64,000 nt of DNA, taken from NCBI GenBank assembly GCA_963674955.2, contig CAXXKR010000001.1, positions 310,001-374,000 on the forward strand, in the 5' to 3' direction. The stretch's first letter is position 1, and the number at the start of each line of letters is the position of its first letter. Both the position numbers and the translations under genes were made by a program. Shown here piece after piece: positions 34,282-43,005 of the stretch. A model generated the notes under the pieces. The model searched no databases and was not told the DNA's origin. It worked only from the letters and a program-made list of their open reading frames with translations. Source of the DNA: G963674955 sp963674955. Its GTDB lineage: Bacteria; Desulfobacterota; Desulfovibrionia; Desulfovibrionales; Desulfovibrionaceae.

Positions 34282-35556
34282 ATGAGACAAAAGGAGCAAG
34301 CGATTTACCAGCCCCGCACCCAGCAGCGCGAGATAGAGCGGCTGCTCAAGCGTTTTTCGGTCCTGGTCTGCCACAGGCGGTTCGGCAAGACCGTGCTCAG
34401 CGTGAACCGGCTCATAGGCGGCGCCAGGGATTCTGAACTGCCCGACTGGCGCGGGGCCTATGTGGCGCCGTATTACCGACAGGCCAAGAAGGTGGCCTGG
34501 GACTATCTCAAGCATTTTTCCCGGGGGCTGGACGTGCGCTACCGGGAGAGCGAGCTTCGGGCCGACTTCGGCAACGGCGCGCGCATCCAGCTCTACGGGG
34601 CCAACAATCCGGATTCGCTGCGCGGCATGTATCTGGACGGGGCCGTGTTCGACGAGGTGGCCCAGATGCCCATCCGGGTCTGGACCGAGGTGGTCAGGCC
34701 CATGCTTTCAGACCGCAGGGGCTGGGCCATGTTCATCGGCACGCCCCAGGGCAAGAACGCGCTTTACGATATCTGGCGCACGGCCAAAAGGGAGCCGGAC
34801 TGGCTGGCGGCCATGTACCGCGCCTCGGAAACCGGGATCATCGACCCGGACGAACTGGGCAACGCGGCCCAGTCCATGAGTCCGGAGGAGTATGAGCAGG
34901 AGTTCGAGTGCAGCTTTCACGCCTCCATCCGCGGCGCATACTACGGAGCGCTGCTGGCCGACGCCGAGCGGCAGGGACGCATCACGGACGTGCCCTGGGA
35001 GCCGGACCTGCCCGTGCACACGGCCTGGGACCTGGGCATGAGCGACAGCACCTGCATCTGGTTCTTCCAGGTTTCCCCGGGCGGGCAGGTGCGGGTGGTG
35101 GATTACTACGAAAACGAGGGGCAGGGCTTGCAGCACTACAAGAGGATTCTTGACGAAAGGGGCTATGCCTACGGACAGCACATCGCGCCCCACGACATCC
35201 GGGTCCGGGAGATGGGCACGGGCAAAAGCAGGCTGGAAACCGCCGCAGCCCTGGGCCTGCGCTTCGAGATATGTCCGAGGATGTCGGTGCAGGACGGGAT
35301 AAACGCGGTGCGCAACCTGCTGCCCAAATGCTGGTTCGACCGCTCTCGCTGTGAATCGGGCGTGGAGGCCCTGCGCCATTACCGGCGCGAATTCAGCGAT
35401 CTCATGGGCGGATTCAGGGACGGGCCGCGCCACGACTGGACCAGCCACGCGGCGGACGGTTTCCGATATTTCGCGGTGGGTTTCCGGCCCCGCGACAAAA
35501 GGCCCCTGCCCGCAAGGGCGGTCAACGACTACGACCCGTTCGGAGGAACGAAATGA
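34282..35556 (+). CDS. terL: Phage terminase large subunit
   Basis: It packages DNA into the head. The ATPase part has CHRRFGKT (Walker A, residues 30-37), LDGAVFDE (Walker B, near 119-125) and a GTPQGKN coupling motif (about 155); the C-terminal RNase-H-like nuclease has HTAWDLGMSDS (about 247) and later conserved Asp/His. About 424 residues is complete. Start: ATG at 34282 has no good ribosome site and lies ~12 bases from the expected RNA start. An in-frame ATT at 34303 follows AAAAGGAGCAAGCG, the same site used before the ATG of the tail fibre gene, so ATT is a strong alternative. Next gene overlaps by ATGA. Confidence 0.95.
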   Translation: MRQKEQAIYQPRTQQREIERLLKRFSVLVCHRRFGKTVLSVNRLIGGARDSELPDWRGAYVAPYYRQAKKVAWDYLKHFSRGLDVRYRESELRADFGNGARIQLYGANNPDSLRGMYLDGAVFDEVAQMPIRVWTEVVRPMLSDRRGWAMFIGTPQGKNALYDIWRTAKREPDWLAAMYRASETGIIDPDELGNAAQSMSPEEYEQEFECSFHASIRGAYYGALLADAERQGRITDVPWEPDLPVHTAWDLGMSDSTCIWFFQVSPGGQVRVVDYYENEGQGLQHYKRILDERGYAYGQHIAPHDIRVREMGTGKSRLETAAALGLRFEICPRMSVQDGINAVRNLLPKCWFDRSRCESGVEALRHYRREFSDLMGGFRDGPRHDWTSHAADGFRYFAVGFRPRDKRPLPARAVNDYDPFGGTK

Positions 35557-35912
35557 GCGTTTCAAGGATAGACAAAAGACCTGATCGGTTTCGCGAAATA
35601 CCGGGCCGGGGCTACCAGTGGTGCAGCCTGCGCGACAATGAGGGAGAATATGCCGTCGCGGCTCTGGCCCTGCGGGGCGACGCCCTGGAACTGCACCTGG
35701 AGGTCGCGGCCTGGGATTTGCGCACGGCCCGCAACCTGCGCCGGGACATGGAGTGGCTCAAGGATTACGCCCAAAGCCTCGGCCTAAGGCGCATCGTGGG
35801 TCTGCGTTGCGAGGACGACGGACGCCCGGACCCCCTCTGGCCCAAGTTCACGCGCATGTTCGGGTTCAGGGGCCAGGCCCTGGTGCAGGTGGCCCGACTT
35901 GACCTGGATTGA
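35553..35912 (+). CDS. Phage-type accessory protein, possible GNAT-like (T7 gp13-type)
   Basis: 119 residues overlapping the terminase stop. The pattern WDLRTARNLRRDMEWLKDYAQSLGLRRIVGLR then MFGFRG resembles the acetyltransferase-fold internal virion proteins of podoviruses (T7 gp13 family), where a helix-rich second half follows a strand pair. The match is by pattern only. A longer protein of similar flavour is at 56576, so this could be a paralogue. No membrane segment. Confidence 0.45.
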   Translation: MSVSRIDKRPDRFREIPGRGYQWCSLRDNEGEYAVAALALRGDALELHLEVAAWDLRTARNLRRDMEWLKDYAQSLGLRRIVGLRCEDDGRPDPLWPKFTRMFGFRGQALVQVARLDLD

Positions 35913-35993
35913 AAAAAACATGCGCCCTGGACTAATGAATGTTGATAATTATTGTTTCTTTGAGGTAGGGTTGAGGCAGTATCGGGAGATGCC

Positions 35994-37235
35994 ATGCTCA
36001 AGGAAATACCCGCCGCCGAGCTCAAGGTCGGCATGTATGTTGTGGATTCCGGGTTGTCCTGGACGGACAGGCCCTATCTGTATTCCGTGGAGGGGGAAAT
36101 AACCTCCCGGGAACAGATCGAGGGAATGATCGCCAGGGATTTCCGCACGGCCTTCGTGGATACGGACCGGGGCAGCTACTACAAGAGGGTTTCCAAGGTA
36201 ACTCTTGATCAGGTTGTTCAGAAGAATCTGGACCAGGAAAAGGATGTCATAGCCAAGGCCCTGAAGGGCAGGCCCACCGTAATGCAGGCACCCCAGGGCA
36301 ACGCCCTGGAGCTGGAGATCGCCAGGGCGGAACCGATTTACGCCGATTCCCTGAAGTTCGCCCGCGAGCTTTTTGAGGATGTGCGCATGGGGCGGCAGGT
36401 GGAGTATGAAAAGACCGAACCCCTGGCCGAATCCATTGTCGATTCGGTGATGCGCAACCAGGACGCCCTGTTGAGCATGAAGCAGCTCAAGGCCTTTGAC
36501 GAGTACACCTTCACCCACTCCATAAACGTCACGGTGCTGTCCACCGTCTTCGGCAAGTACCTGGGCCTGGACCGGGGCAAGCTGGTTGAACTGGGCAAGT
36601 CCGGGCTGCTCCACGACGTGGGCAAGATCGAGGTGCCGGACGAGATACTGAACAAGCCGGGCAAATTGACCGAGGCGGAATTCAGGCAGATCAAGAATCA
36701 TCCCCTGCGCGGATACGAGATGATCAGGAAGCACGAGCAGGCTTCGGAGAATGTGCTTTCCGGCATTCTCGAGCATCACGAGAAACATGCCGGGCACGGC
36801 TATCCGCAGGGGCTCTCGGGCGAGGCCATCCGGCCCTTCGGCAGGATAATCGCCGTGGCCGACGTGTACGACGCCCTGACCAGCAGGCGGGTCTACAAGA
36901 AGGGGTTGGCCTCCAACAAGGCCCTGCGCATCATGTACGGGATGCGCGGCAAGGATTTTTATCCCCTTTACGTGGAGAAGTTCATCAAGTGCCTGGGCAT
37001 CTATCCCGTTGGCACCCTGGTGCGATTGACCAGCGGCGAATGCGCCGTGGTGGTCAGCTCCAACCAGAAGCAGCCCCTGTGTCCAAAGGTGAAGGTTGTT
37101 CTGGATTCTGGGTTGATGCCTCTTGAACCTTATGAGATGGAAATGTGCAGCCTGACGGGAAAGACCATGATCGAGGAAACCCTGGATCACGGCGAGTTGG
37201 GTCTGGACCCTGCAAATTACCTTATGGCAAAGTGA
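35994..37235 (+). CDS. DUF3391 + HD-GYP c-di-GMP phosphodiesterase
   Basis: The N-terminal DUF3391-like part (residues 1-95, LKVGMYVVDSGLSWTDRPYLYS) is followed by an HD-GYP domain: HSINVTVLST, LLHDVGK, NKPGKLTEAEF, NHP, HHEKHAGHGYPQGLSG, IAVADVYDALTSRRVYKK. All metal residues and the HHExxxGxGYP loop are present, so it should hydrolyse c-di-GMP. A host gene inserted between phage-type units, on the same strand. No shared promoter box in front of it. Confidence 0.93.
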   Translation: MLKEIPAAELKVGMYVVDSGLSWTDRPYLYSVEGEITSREQIEGMIARDFRTAFVDTDRGSYYKRVSKVTLDQVVQKNLDQEKDVIAKALKGRPTVMQAPQGNALELEIARAEPIYADSLKFARELFEDVRMGRQVEYEKTEPLAESIVDSVMRNQDALLSMKQLKAFDEYTFTHSINVTVLSTVFGKYLGLDRGKLVELGKSGLLHDVGKIEVPDEILNKPGKLTEAEFRQIKNHPLRGYEMIRKHEQASENVLSGILEHHEKHAGHGYPQGLSGEAIRPFGRIIAVADVYDALTSRRVYKKGLASNKALRIMYGMRGKDFYPLYVEKFIKCLGIYPVGTLVRLTSGECAVVVSSNQKQPLCPKVKVVLDSGLMPLEPYEMEMCSLTGKTMIEETLDHGELGLDPANYLMAK

Positions 37236-37245
37236 GTGGCCGACC

Positions 37246-37587
37246 ATGAAAAAAACATTATTGCTTTTCGTCCTGCTTCTGGTCTTGTCCCTTGCGGCGG
37301 GCTGCAAGGCCAAGCCCGCGCATCCGCTCCTGGCCCTCGACTACACGACCATGGACGAGTCCGGACTGGTTACCTATTACAACGACCTGGGCAAGGAAAT
37401 AGACCGTTGCGAGGAAGCGAATGAAATCGACGAGCCCTTGACGGGCGGGGGGATGATTTTTGGACGCGGAGCCATGCTGGGCATCGGCGCGTCGTCCTCT
37501 GCGGGCAAATTCTGCAATACTGGTAAATATCGGGCCAGGCGGTATTCCGTCCGAAAGGAAATGGAGAGGCGCGGGATCGAACCCTAA
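37246..37587 (+). CDS. Small lipoprotein of unknown function
   Basis: A lipobox (LAAGC, residues 16-20) and a 93-residue mature region: a helical stretch (YYNDLGKEIDRCEE), then GGGMIFGRGAMLGIG and RARRYSVRKEMERRG. It follows the HD-GYP gene by 10 bases, so they are one transcript. Its end overlaps the convergent gene 37584. I do not recognise a family. Confidence 0.7.
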   Translation: MKKTLLLFVLLLVLSLAAGCKAKPAHPLLALDYTTMDESGLVTYYNDLGKEIDRCEEANEIDEPLTGGGMIFGRGAMLGIGASSSAGKFCNTGKYRARRYSVRKEMERRGIEP

Positions 37588-39320
37588 CCCGTGGCGGCCA
37601 TTACAAAGCCGCCGCCGCGTTCGGGGATGCCGGACATGGGCTGGACCAGGATTCCCGAAGGCCCCTGCGAGAAGTCGTAGTCCTGATAGCGGTTCTCCAC
37701 GAAGCTGACCCTTGAATTGTCCTGATTCACGATGTTGGTCTCGCGGGCTTCCCAGGACCTGGAGTTGTTCTCGAAGATCATGTCTATGGAGTTGTCGATG
37801 ACGCTGGTCTTGGTGTTGTCGTTTTCCACGTTCAAGGTCTTGTTTTCCGAAAAATTAACGGAAGAGCGGTCTTCCTGTACGACCTGGGTCCGGTTCTCCA
37901 CGAAATTGGTGGAGGAGTTGTCCACGTTTCTGACTTCGGAGTCCTCAAAGCGGTTGGTGACCTGCCTGGTTTCGGAAAACTCCGTGTTGCTGGTGTTTTC
38001 AGTGAGCACGTTGGTCTTGTTTTCCACCACGTTCCGGGTCACGGAATTGTCTTCGGTGTTGTAGCTGGCGGTCCTGTTTTCCTGCACGTTTTGCGAATAA
38101 TCCAGGTTCATGTTCGTGGAATTGTCCACGTTGTTGGTCACCGGCGCGTTGCCTTCCATGACGTATGTCGTCTGGTCGCTGAACTGGTTGCGGCTGGACT
38201 GGTCGGCATAGGTGGCGTTGGTGGTCTCCTGGGTTCTGTTTTCTGTGCTTTGGTAAATATTGGTGTTGCTTGTGTTCTGGGTGTATTGCCCCCCGCCCCC
38301 TTCGGACAGGGCCATTGGGCGTCCTCCCATGGTGTCGCCGGCCAGGAAGCTGTCCACGGCGCCGTAGAGATATGGGCTTTGGTCCGCCCTGGTGTCCTTG
38401 TGTTCCCAGGCTTCGCGCACGGAATGCTGGTGGACGTGGTGGGTCGGCGCTCCCTGGACGCGGCTCAGGCCGGGGCCGTGCCATCTCGTGACCCTGGAGG
38501 CCGGAACGCTGCCGATCCTGCCGAGGGTCAGGTCGGGGCTTCTGTTCGAGTAGTTGATGGGCGGCGGTTCGCTGGGCGGGATGTGCCCGCCGATCAATTC
38601 CACTGTCCCGCCTCCGCCTGTGGCGTTGCCCATGGAAGAACCGCCGCCAACCGTGGAGACCCCTCCGCCGCCCATTGTGGAGCCGGTCACGCCTCCGCCG
38701 GTGCTGCCGCCTGTTGTGCCGACCGTCCCGCCGCCGCCTGAAATATTGGTTATGCCTCCGCCGCCGGCCACGATGGAAGCTCCGCCTCCGGCGGCCACAG
38801 TGGTTGCGCCCGCTCCCACGGCCGAGGCCGAACCTCCGCCGCTTACCGCAAGGGACGCTTCTCCGGTTCCTGCGGCGCCTCCGCCGCTGACCGAGCCTCC
38901 GCCGGGAGAAGCCGTTGCTCCTCCGCCGATGGAGACAACTCCTCCCCCGCCTCCGCCGCCGGAAACCGGGCCTCCGCCGGCCATCTCAAGGGGTGGAAAG
39001 CTGCCGCCGATGTTGGCGGCGATGGGAACCTGGGCTTGAGACGTATCAATGGGCACGTGTCCGCCGGGCACGTAATGGCCCTTGCCGAGTTCGATGGGCA
39101 CGTGTCCGCCGGGTACGTAGTGGCCCTTGCCAAGCTCGATGGGAACCCGTCCGCCGGGTTCGATGGGGATTCGGGCCGGGGTGGTGTCGATGGGCACGTG
39201 TCCGGGAGCGCCGGTGACAACCCGACCGGCTTCCCCGGCCATGAAGTGGCCCGCCGGACCCGCAGTCGTCTGGCCGGGCATCCCGGCCAGGATGTTGTCA
39301 GTCAATCCGAAATAGGACAT
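37584..39320 (-). CDS. Large repetitive fibre-like protein (578 residues)
   Basis: Four zones: residues 1-100 with tandem GHVPIELGKGHYVPG units (DNA repeat at 39051-39164); residues 105-235 of Gly-rich GGGGVV-type sequence; residues 240-330 mixed; residues 340-560 Asn/Thr/Glu/Val-rich with repeating FVENRTQ/FSENKT-like strands every 11-19 residues, then a short Gly/Pro/Met tail. No signal peptide and no Cys are seen. It may be a beta-helix or coiled fibre. The ribosome site GGGAGA and codon use on this strand support it; the Pro-rich frame on the plus strand is its shadow. Function unknown. Confidence 0.65.
   Translation of the reverse strand: MSYFGLTDNILAGMPGQTTAGPAGHFMAGEAGRVVTGAPGHVPIDTTPARIPIEPGGRVPIELGKGHYVPGGHVPIELGKGHYVPGGHVPIDTSQAQVPIAANIGGSFPPLEMAGGGPVSGGGGGGGVVSIGGGATASPGGGSVSGGGAAGTGEASLAVSGGGSASAVGAGATTVAAGGGASIVAGGGGITNISGGGGTVGTTGGSTGGGVTGSTMGGGGVSTVGGGSSMGNATGGGGTVELIGGHIPPSEPPPINYSNRSPDLTLGRIGSVPASRVTRWHGPGLSRVQGAPTHHVHQHSVREAWEHKDTRADQSPYLYGAVDSFLAGDTMGGRPMALSEGGGGQYTQNTSNTNIYQSTENRTQETTNATYADQSSRNQFSDQTTYVMEGNAPVTNNVDNSTNMNLDYSQNVQENRTASYNTEDNSVTRNVVENKTNVLTENTSNTEFSETRQVTNRFEDSEVRNVDNSSTNFVENRTQVVQEDRSSVNFSENKTLNVENDNTKTSVIDNSIDMIFENNSRSWEARETNIVNQDNSRVSFVENRYQDYDFSQGPSGILVQPMSGIPERGGGFVMAATG
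39051..39164 (-). repeat. 45-bp tandem repeat inside the fibre-like gene
   Basis: Two near-identical 45-bp units at 39051-39095 and 39096-39140 and a diverged part-copy to 39164, giving the repeated GHVPIELGKGHYVPG units. Confidence 0.9.
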
Positions 39321-39425
39321 GGACCGTTCTCCCGACGCGCACGTTTCAGGCCGGATTCAAAATTCCGGCTTCAAGCACAGTAAACGCCTGAAAGGGTCTG
39401 ATGTCAAGGGCCGGGAGGCTGAAAG

Positions 39426-40157
39426 CTACCCGCCCGGAAGCGGTTCGGTCTCAGCCTTTTCCTTGGTCATCTTCTTCAGGGCTTCCTCGGGCAGTTCCTC
39501 CACGTAGGGTTGCCCGGCCTTTTCGGTCAGAGGACCATCTGCGCCAAGCGCCTTTGGTTCCATATCCTGGTCCGTCGCTTCCGCAGGCGCAACCGGGGCT
39601 TCCTCGACGGCTGCGGGATCATGTTTCACCGCGGCCTGATGGTCCGCCGTGGAGCCGTTCTGGCCTTTGAACTCCTCGTCGATGCGGCTGGTGATCCTGG
39701 GCCAGGCGACCTTGGCGATCCTCACTCCCCATTCCTGGGCAACTTTGTCGTTGGCCCTGCTCAGCTTGGAATCAAGGCTCACGAATTTCTGCATGATGGG
39801 GTTTTTGAAGGCCTCCAGCAGAAAATCCACCTCGTCCTCGTTCAGGTGTTTTCCGTACTCCGCAGCCAGGGTCTCCAGGAAGAAATCCTTGGTTCTGTCC
39901 GACTGGCGTCGGAACTCCTCGTTCATGACCATGTGCGCCCGTGCCGGGGCGTCCGGATTGGCGGTCTTCAGGTATTCGAAAAACCTGTCGCTCAGCTGGC
40001 CTGCGATGTCGCGAACAGGCCGGTCCGCGCCGGAAAGCTTGATGATCCTGATCAGGTCCGACTGGCTCGCCGGTCCCGGCTCGTCCTCGGCAAAGGCCGG
40101 AACCGAACAGAGAACAAAGGCTGACGCAAGCGCCAATACGATCTTTATGGAACTCAT
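39426..40157 (-). CDS. Exported DUF2059-like protein with long acidic tail
   Basis: The signal peptide (to PAFA) is followed by a helical domain (about residues 30-150) with LIRIIKLSGADR, FLLEAFKNPIMQKFVSLD, similar to the DUF2059 pattern in the gene at 4152. The last ~85 residues are Ala/Glu/Pro-rich. Role unknown. It is divergent from the portal unit, and the shared promoter (40218) lies in the intergenic region between them. Confidence 0.7.
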   Translation of the reverse strand: MSSIKIVLALASAFVLCSVPAFAEDEPGPASQSDLIRIIKLSGADRPVRDIAGQLSDRFFEYLKTANPDAPARAHMVMNEEFRRQSDRTKDFFLETLAAEYGKHLNEDEVDFLLEAFKNPIMQKFVSLDSKLSRANDKVAQEWGVRIAKVAWPRITSRIDEEFKGQNGSTADHQAAVKHDPAAVEEAPVAPAEATDQDMEPKALGADGPLTEKAGQPYVEELPEEALKKMTKEKAETEPLPGG

Positions 40158-40217
40158 AATATCCCCTTGGTGAGTTTCAAGGCAAATACGTTAGTTTTCC
40201 GGTCCGGGCAAGTTGCC

Positions 40218-40295
40218 TGTCAACGGGTTATTATCCTCCTTTTTCATCCCTGCCGCCTGCCTCTTTTCCGCCCCTCCCGGAACAGGGGATATAAT
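40218..40295 (+). promoter_or_regulatory. Shared 72-bp-spaced promoter, copy 3 (portal-capsid unit)
   Basis: TGTCAACGGG at 40218 and TATAAT at 40290 (72 bp). CCCGGAACAGGGG precedes the -10 and CCCGGC follows. Confidence 0.92.
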
Positions 40296-40325
40296 CCCGG
40301 CATTACAAAGATAAGGAGGTCTGCA

Positions 40326-40643
40326 ATGGGCGGAGGTTTCGGAATTATTGCCCCTTTGGTGGGATTGCTGGTGGACAGTGTCGGAGGCTCGAATCGCAAG
40401 AGTGATTCATCGGCAAGGAACGCGGCTGCGGCCAGACAGGAGGCCGTTGAGGCCGAGTCCCGGCGCAGGGCGGCCGAGGAACGAAGAAAAAGGCATGAAA
40501 ACGCCGAAACCGCCCGGCAAAGGGATAAGGCGCGTCTGCAAAAGATGCAGAGCGGCGCGGGGACCTTGGCCACGGGCGGCGCGGGCCTTTTGGGCGCTGT
40601 CGATGTGGGACGCGCCGAACTCAAGGGGAAGCTTGGACAATGA
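40326..40643 (+). CDS. Small phage virion protein upstream of portal
   Basis: 105 residues: a short hydrophobic start (GIIAPLVGLL), a basic/acidic helix (ARQEAVEAESRRRAAEERRK) and a C-terminal TLATGGAGLLG motif. This order resembles the small phage proteins next to portal genes whose tail reads like ILTGGLGVLG. It is co-translated with the portal (overlap ATGA). The exact role is unknown. Ribosome site AAGGAGGT. It shares the coiled, Arg/Glu/Ala-rich style of the protein at 57031. Confidence 0.65.
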   Translation: MGGGFGIIAPLVGLLVDSVGGSNRKSDSSARNAAAARQEAVEAESRRRAAEERRKRHENAETARQRDKARLQKMQSGAGTLATGGAGLLGAVDVGRAELKGKLGQ

Positions 40644-42208
40644 ATCAGAACATTGATCTCGCGGAAAGGGTGCTGGCCCGGCTCAGGGGGCTGGAAGAGG
40701 TTCGCCGTCCCTGGATGTCCCTGTGGCGTGAATTGACGGAATACGTTTTGCCGCGAAAGGTCTCCGGCGGGACGCGCGAGGGCGGCACCAGGCCGGGACA
40801 GGCCGGGGACGGCCGCATTTTCGACTCCACGCCGCCCCATGCCCTGGAACTGCTGGCCTCGGCCCTTGGCGGACTGCTCACGGATTCGGCCCTGCCCTGG
40901 TTCGAACTCCGGGCCGGGACCGGAACCCCGGACGCAAACGGCGATCTGGCCTGTTTTCTGGAGGAGTGCCGCGAACGCATGATGGCGGCCTTCAACTCCG
41001 AGGACACGGGTTTTCAGGCCTATGTGCACGAACTTTATCTGGACGTGGCCCTGTTGGGCACGGCGGTGATGTATGTGGAGGCGGACCGCGAAGCCGTAGT
41101 GCGTTTTTCCACCCGGCCCCTTGGTGAGGTTTTCATAGCCGAGTCGGTGCGCGGGCGGGTGGACACGGTTTTCAGGCGCTACGAACTGACGGTCCGGCAG
41201 GCCTGGCAGGAGTGGGGAGAGGCCTGCCCGGAACATATCCGGGCCAAGCTGGAGCAGAACCCGGAAGACAAGGTGGAGATACTGCATGCGGTGTTTCCAC
41301 GCGCGGACCGCGATCCGGCGGGCCTGGGCAACGCCAATTTTCCCTATGCCAGCGTGTACATGGAAACCGGTTCGCGCACCCTGCTCGAGGAATCGGGCTA
41401 CCTGGAATTTCCCTACATGGTCCCCCGCTGGTCCAAGAGCGCGGGGGAGATTTACGGCCGCGGGCCCGGGTTGACGGCCCTGTCCGACACCAGGGTGTTG
41501 AACGCCATGAGCAAAACCGCGCTCATGGCCGCCGAGAAAATGGCCGACCCGCCGCTCATGGTGCCGGACGACGGCTTTCTCGGTCCCGTGCATACCTCGC
41601 CGGGCGGCCTTTCATACTACCGCGCCGGAAGCCAGGACCGCATCGAACCCTTGGCCGTGAACGTGGATTTGGGAGCGGTGGAGGCCATGATGCAGGGCCG
41701 CCGCGATTCGGTGCGCCGCATCTTCCTCAATGAGCAGCTGGAACCGACCGGTGGACAGGCCGTGAGCGCCACCGAGGCCCTGATACGACAGGCCGAGAAA
41801 ATGCGCGTGCTCGGCCCTGTGCTGGGCCGCATGCAGGCCGAGTTTCTGGGGCCGCTGGTCCGGCGGGTTTTCAATGTCATGCTCCGGGCCGGGGAACTGC
41901 CCCGGTTTCCGCCCGGCGTGACTCCCGAGATGGTCAGGATCGAGTGCGTCTCGCCCTTGGCCAGGGCCAGGAGACAGCAGGAGGCCCAATCCCTTTCCAG
42001 GACCATGGAATATCTGGCCCCGTTGGTGGGACAGGGCGACCCCTACATGCTTTTGGACAACTTTCAGATGGACCGCGTGGCCCGGCATTCAGCGGAGCTA
42101 TTCGGAGCCCCGGCCGACTACCTGCGGCCAAAGGAAGAGGTCGAGACGCTACGGCTGAAGCGCCGGCAGATACTGGGGCAAGAGCCGCCCGAAGGAGTGG
42201 GGGCGTGA
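40640..42208 (+). CDS. Portal (head-tail connector) protein, T7 gp8/BPP-1 type
   Basis: 522 residues with the T7-type connector features: RPWMSLWRELTEYVLPR near the start, LLASALGGLLTDSALPWF, LDVALLGTAVMYVE and FLNEQLEPTGGQAVSATEAL-like motifs, then the ring-forming C-terminal helices. The portal is the dodecamer through which DNA is packed and ejected. Full length for the family. It starts within the stop of the small virion protein and overlaps the muramidase by TGATG, so this is one operon. Confidence 0.93.
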   Translation: MNQNIDLAERVLARLRGLEEVRRPWMSLWRELTEYVLPRKVSGGTREGGTRPGQAGDGRIFDSTPPHALELLASALGGLLTDSALPWFELRAGTGTPDANGDLACFLEECRERMMAAFNSEDTGFQAYVHELYLDVALLGTAVMYVEADREAVVRFSTRPLGEVFIAESVRGRVDTVFRRYELTVRQAWQEWGEACPEHIRAKLEQNPEDKVEILHAVFPRADRDPAGLGNANFPYASVYMETGSRTLLEESGYLEFPYMVPRWSKSAGEIYGRGPGLTALSDTRVLNAMSKTALMAAEKMADPPLMVPDDGFLGPVHTSPGGLSYYRAGSQDRIEPLAVNVDLGAVEAMMQGRRDSVRRIFLNEQLEPTGGQAVSATEALIRQAEKMRVLGPVLGRMQAEFLGPLVRRVFNVMLRAGELPRFPPGVTPEMVRIECVSPLARARRQQEAQSLSRTMEYLAPLVGQGDPYMLLDNFQMDRVARHSAELFGAPADYLRPKEEVETLRLKRRQILGQEPPEGVGA

Positions 42209-42729
42209 TGTGCCTGAAGAGGTTTGTCGAAAAATGTTCAAAGGGCAATTATGCGGCTTTTCTGGAGGCCCTTGGGGCGCGGGAGTCCGGAGGAGACTAC
42301 CGGGCCGTGAACAACTTCGGTTTTCTGGGCAAGTACCAGATGGGACGAGCCGCCCTGGTGGACGCGGGCTGTTGCGACGGGCAGGGACGCTGGATTGGCA
42401 GGGACGGCGTGCTCAGCCTTGAGGATTTTTTGTCCAGCCCAAAGGCCCAGGAAAAGGCCTGCCGCCGCTTCAAGAAACGGCAGTGGCGGCAGATCAGGGC
42501 ATTGGGCCTGCACCTGTTCGCCGGGTCGACCATCGCCGGCATCGATTTGACCGCATCCGGCCTTCTGGCCGGGGCGCACCTTGTGGGACCGGGAGGGTTG
42601 AAGCGCTTTCTGGATTCGGGTGGGGCGGACGACGCGGTCGACGGCTACGGCACCAGGGTTTCGGAATACCTGCGCCGCTTTTCCGGCTATGCAACGCCTT
42701 TCGAGAACCAGTCCCCGGAGGAAAAATGA
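42208..42729 (+). CDS. Muramidase/lytic transglycosylase-like protein
   Basis: 173 residues. Residues 20-50 carry LEALGARESGGDYRAVNNFGFLGKYQMG, in which E26 is the probable catalytic Glu of an SLT/lysozyme fold. The C-terminal part (GIDLTASGLLAGAHLVGPGGLKRF) belongs to the same peptidoglycan hydrolase family seen in phage and secretion clusters. Lying between portal and scaffold genes, it may be a virion-associated wall-piercing enzyme rather than a lysis endolysin. No signal peptide. Overlaps both neighbours. Confidence 0.8.
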   Translation: MCLKRFVEKCSKGNYAAFLEALGARESGGDYRAVNNFGFLGKYQMGRAALVDAGCCDGQGRWIGRDGVLSLEDFLSSPKAQEKACRRFKKRQWRQIRALGLHLFAGSTIAGIDLTASGLLAGAHLVGPGGLKRFLDSGGADDAVDGYGTRVSEYLRRFSGYATPFENQSPEEK

Positions 42730-42965
42730 AAGACCCCCTAAGCCTGCACCAGGCCTACAAACGGCTTTTCGATTCCAGGGACGGCCGGGCCGTCATGGAA
42801 GACCTCAAGCGGCGCGGTTTCTACCGAACCCCCCTGTTCTCCACGGAGTCGGGCCGCACGCAGTTCAACGAGGGGCGCAGGTCCATGCTCCTGCATGTCC
42901 TGTACATGACCGATCCGGACAATTTCGTCCGGCCTCAGGGACTTGAAGCCGGGCTGGAGACTTAG
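42726..42965 (+). CDS. Bbp19-like phage protein
   Basis: 79 residues with RAVMEDLKRRGFYRTPLF, TQFNEGRRSMLLHVL and DPDNFVR, which fit the Bbp19 family (named after Bordetella phage BPP-1 Bbp19) found upstream of scaffold/capsid genes in podoviruses. Role is not known. It overlaps the muramidase stop by ATGA. Confidence 0.75.
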   Translation: MKDPLSLHQAYKRLFDSRDGRAVMEDLKRRGFYRTPLFSTESGRTQFNEGRRSMLLHVLYMTDPDNFVRPQGLEAGLET

Positions 42966-43005
42966 TTCGGAAGACACGCAACCAACAACAGCAAAGGAGT
43001 TTGAA

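Noticed and set aside
38554..39039. Pro-rich open frame on the plus strand
   Set aside because: It is the complement of the Gly-rich region of the fibre-like gene; no ribosome site.
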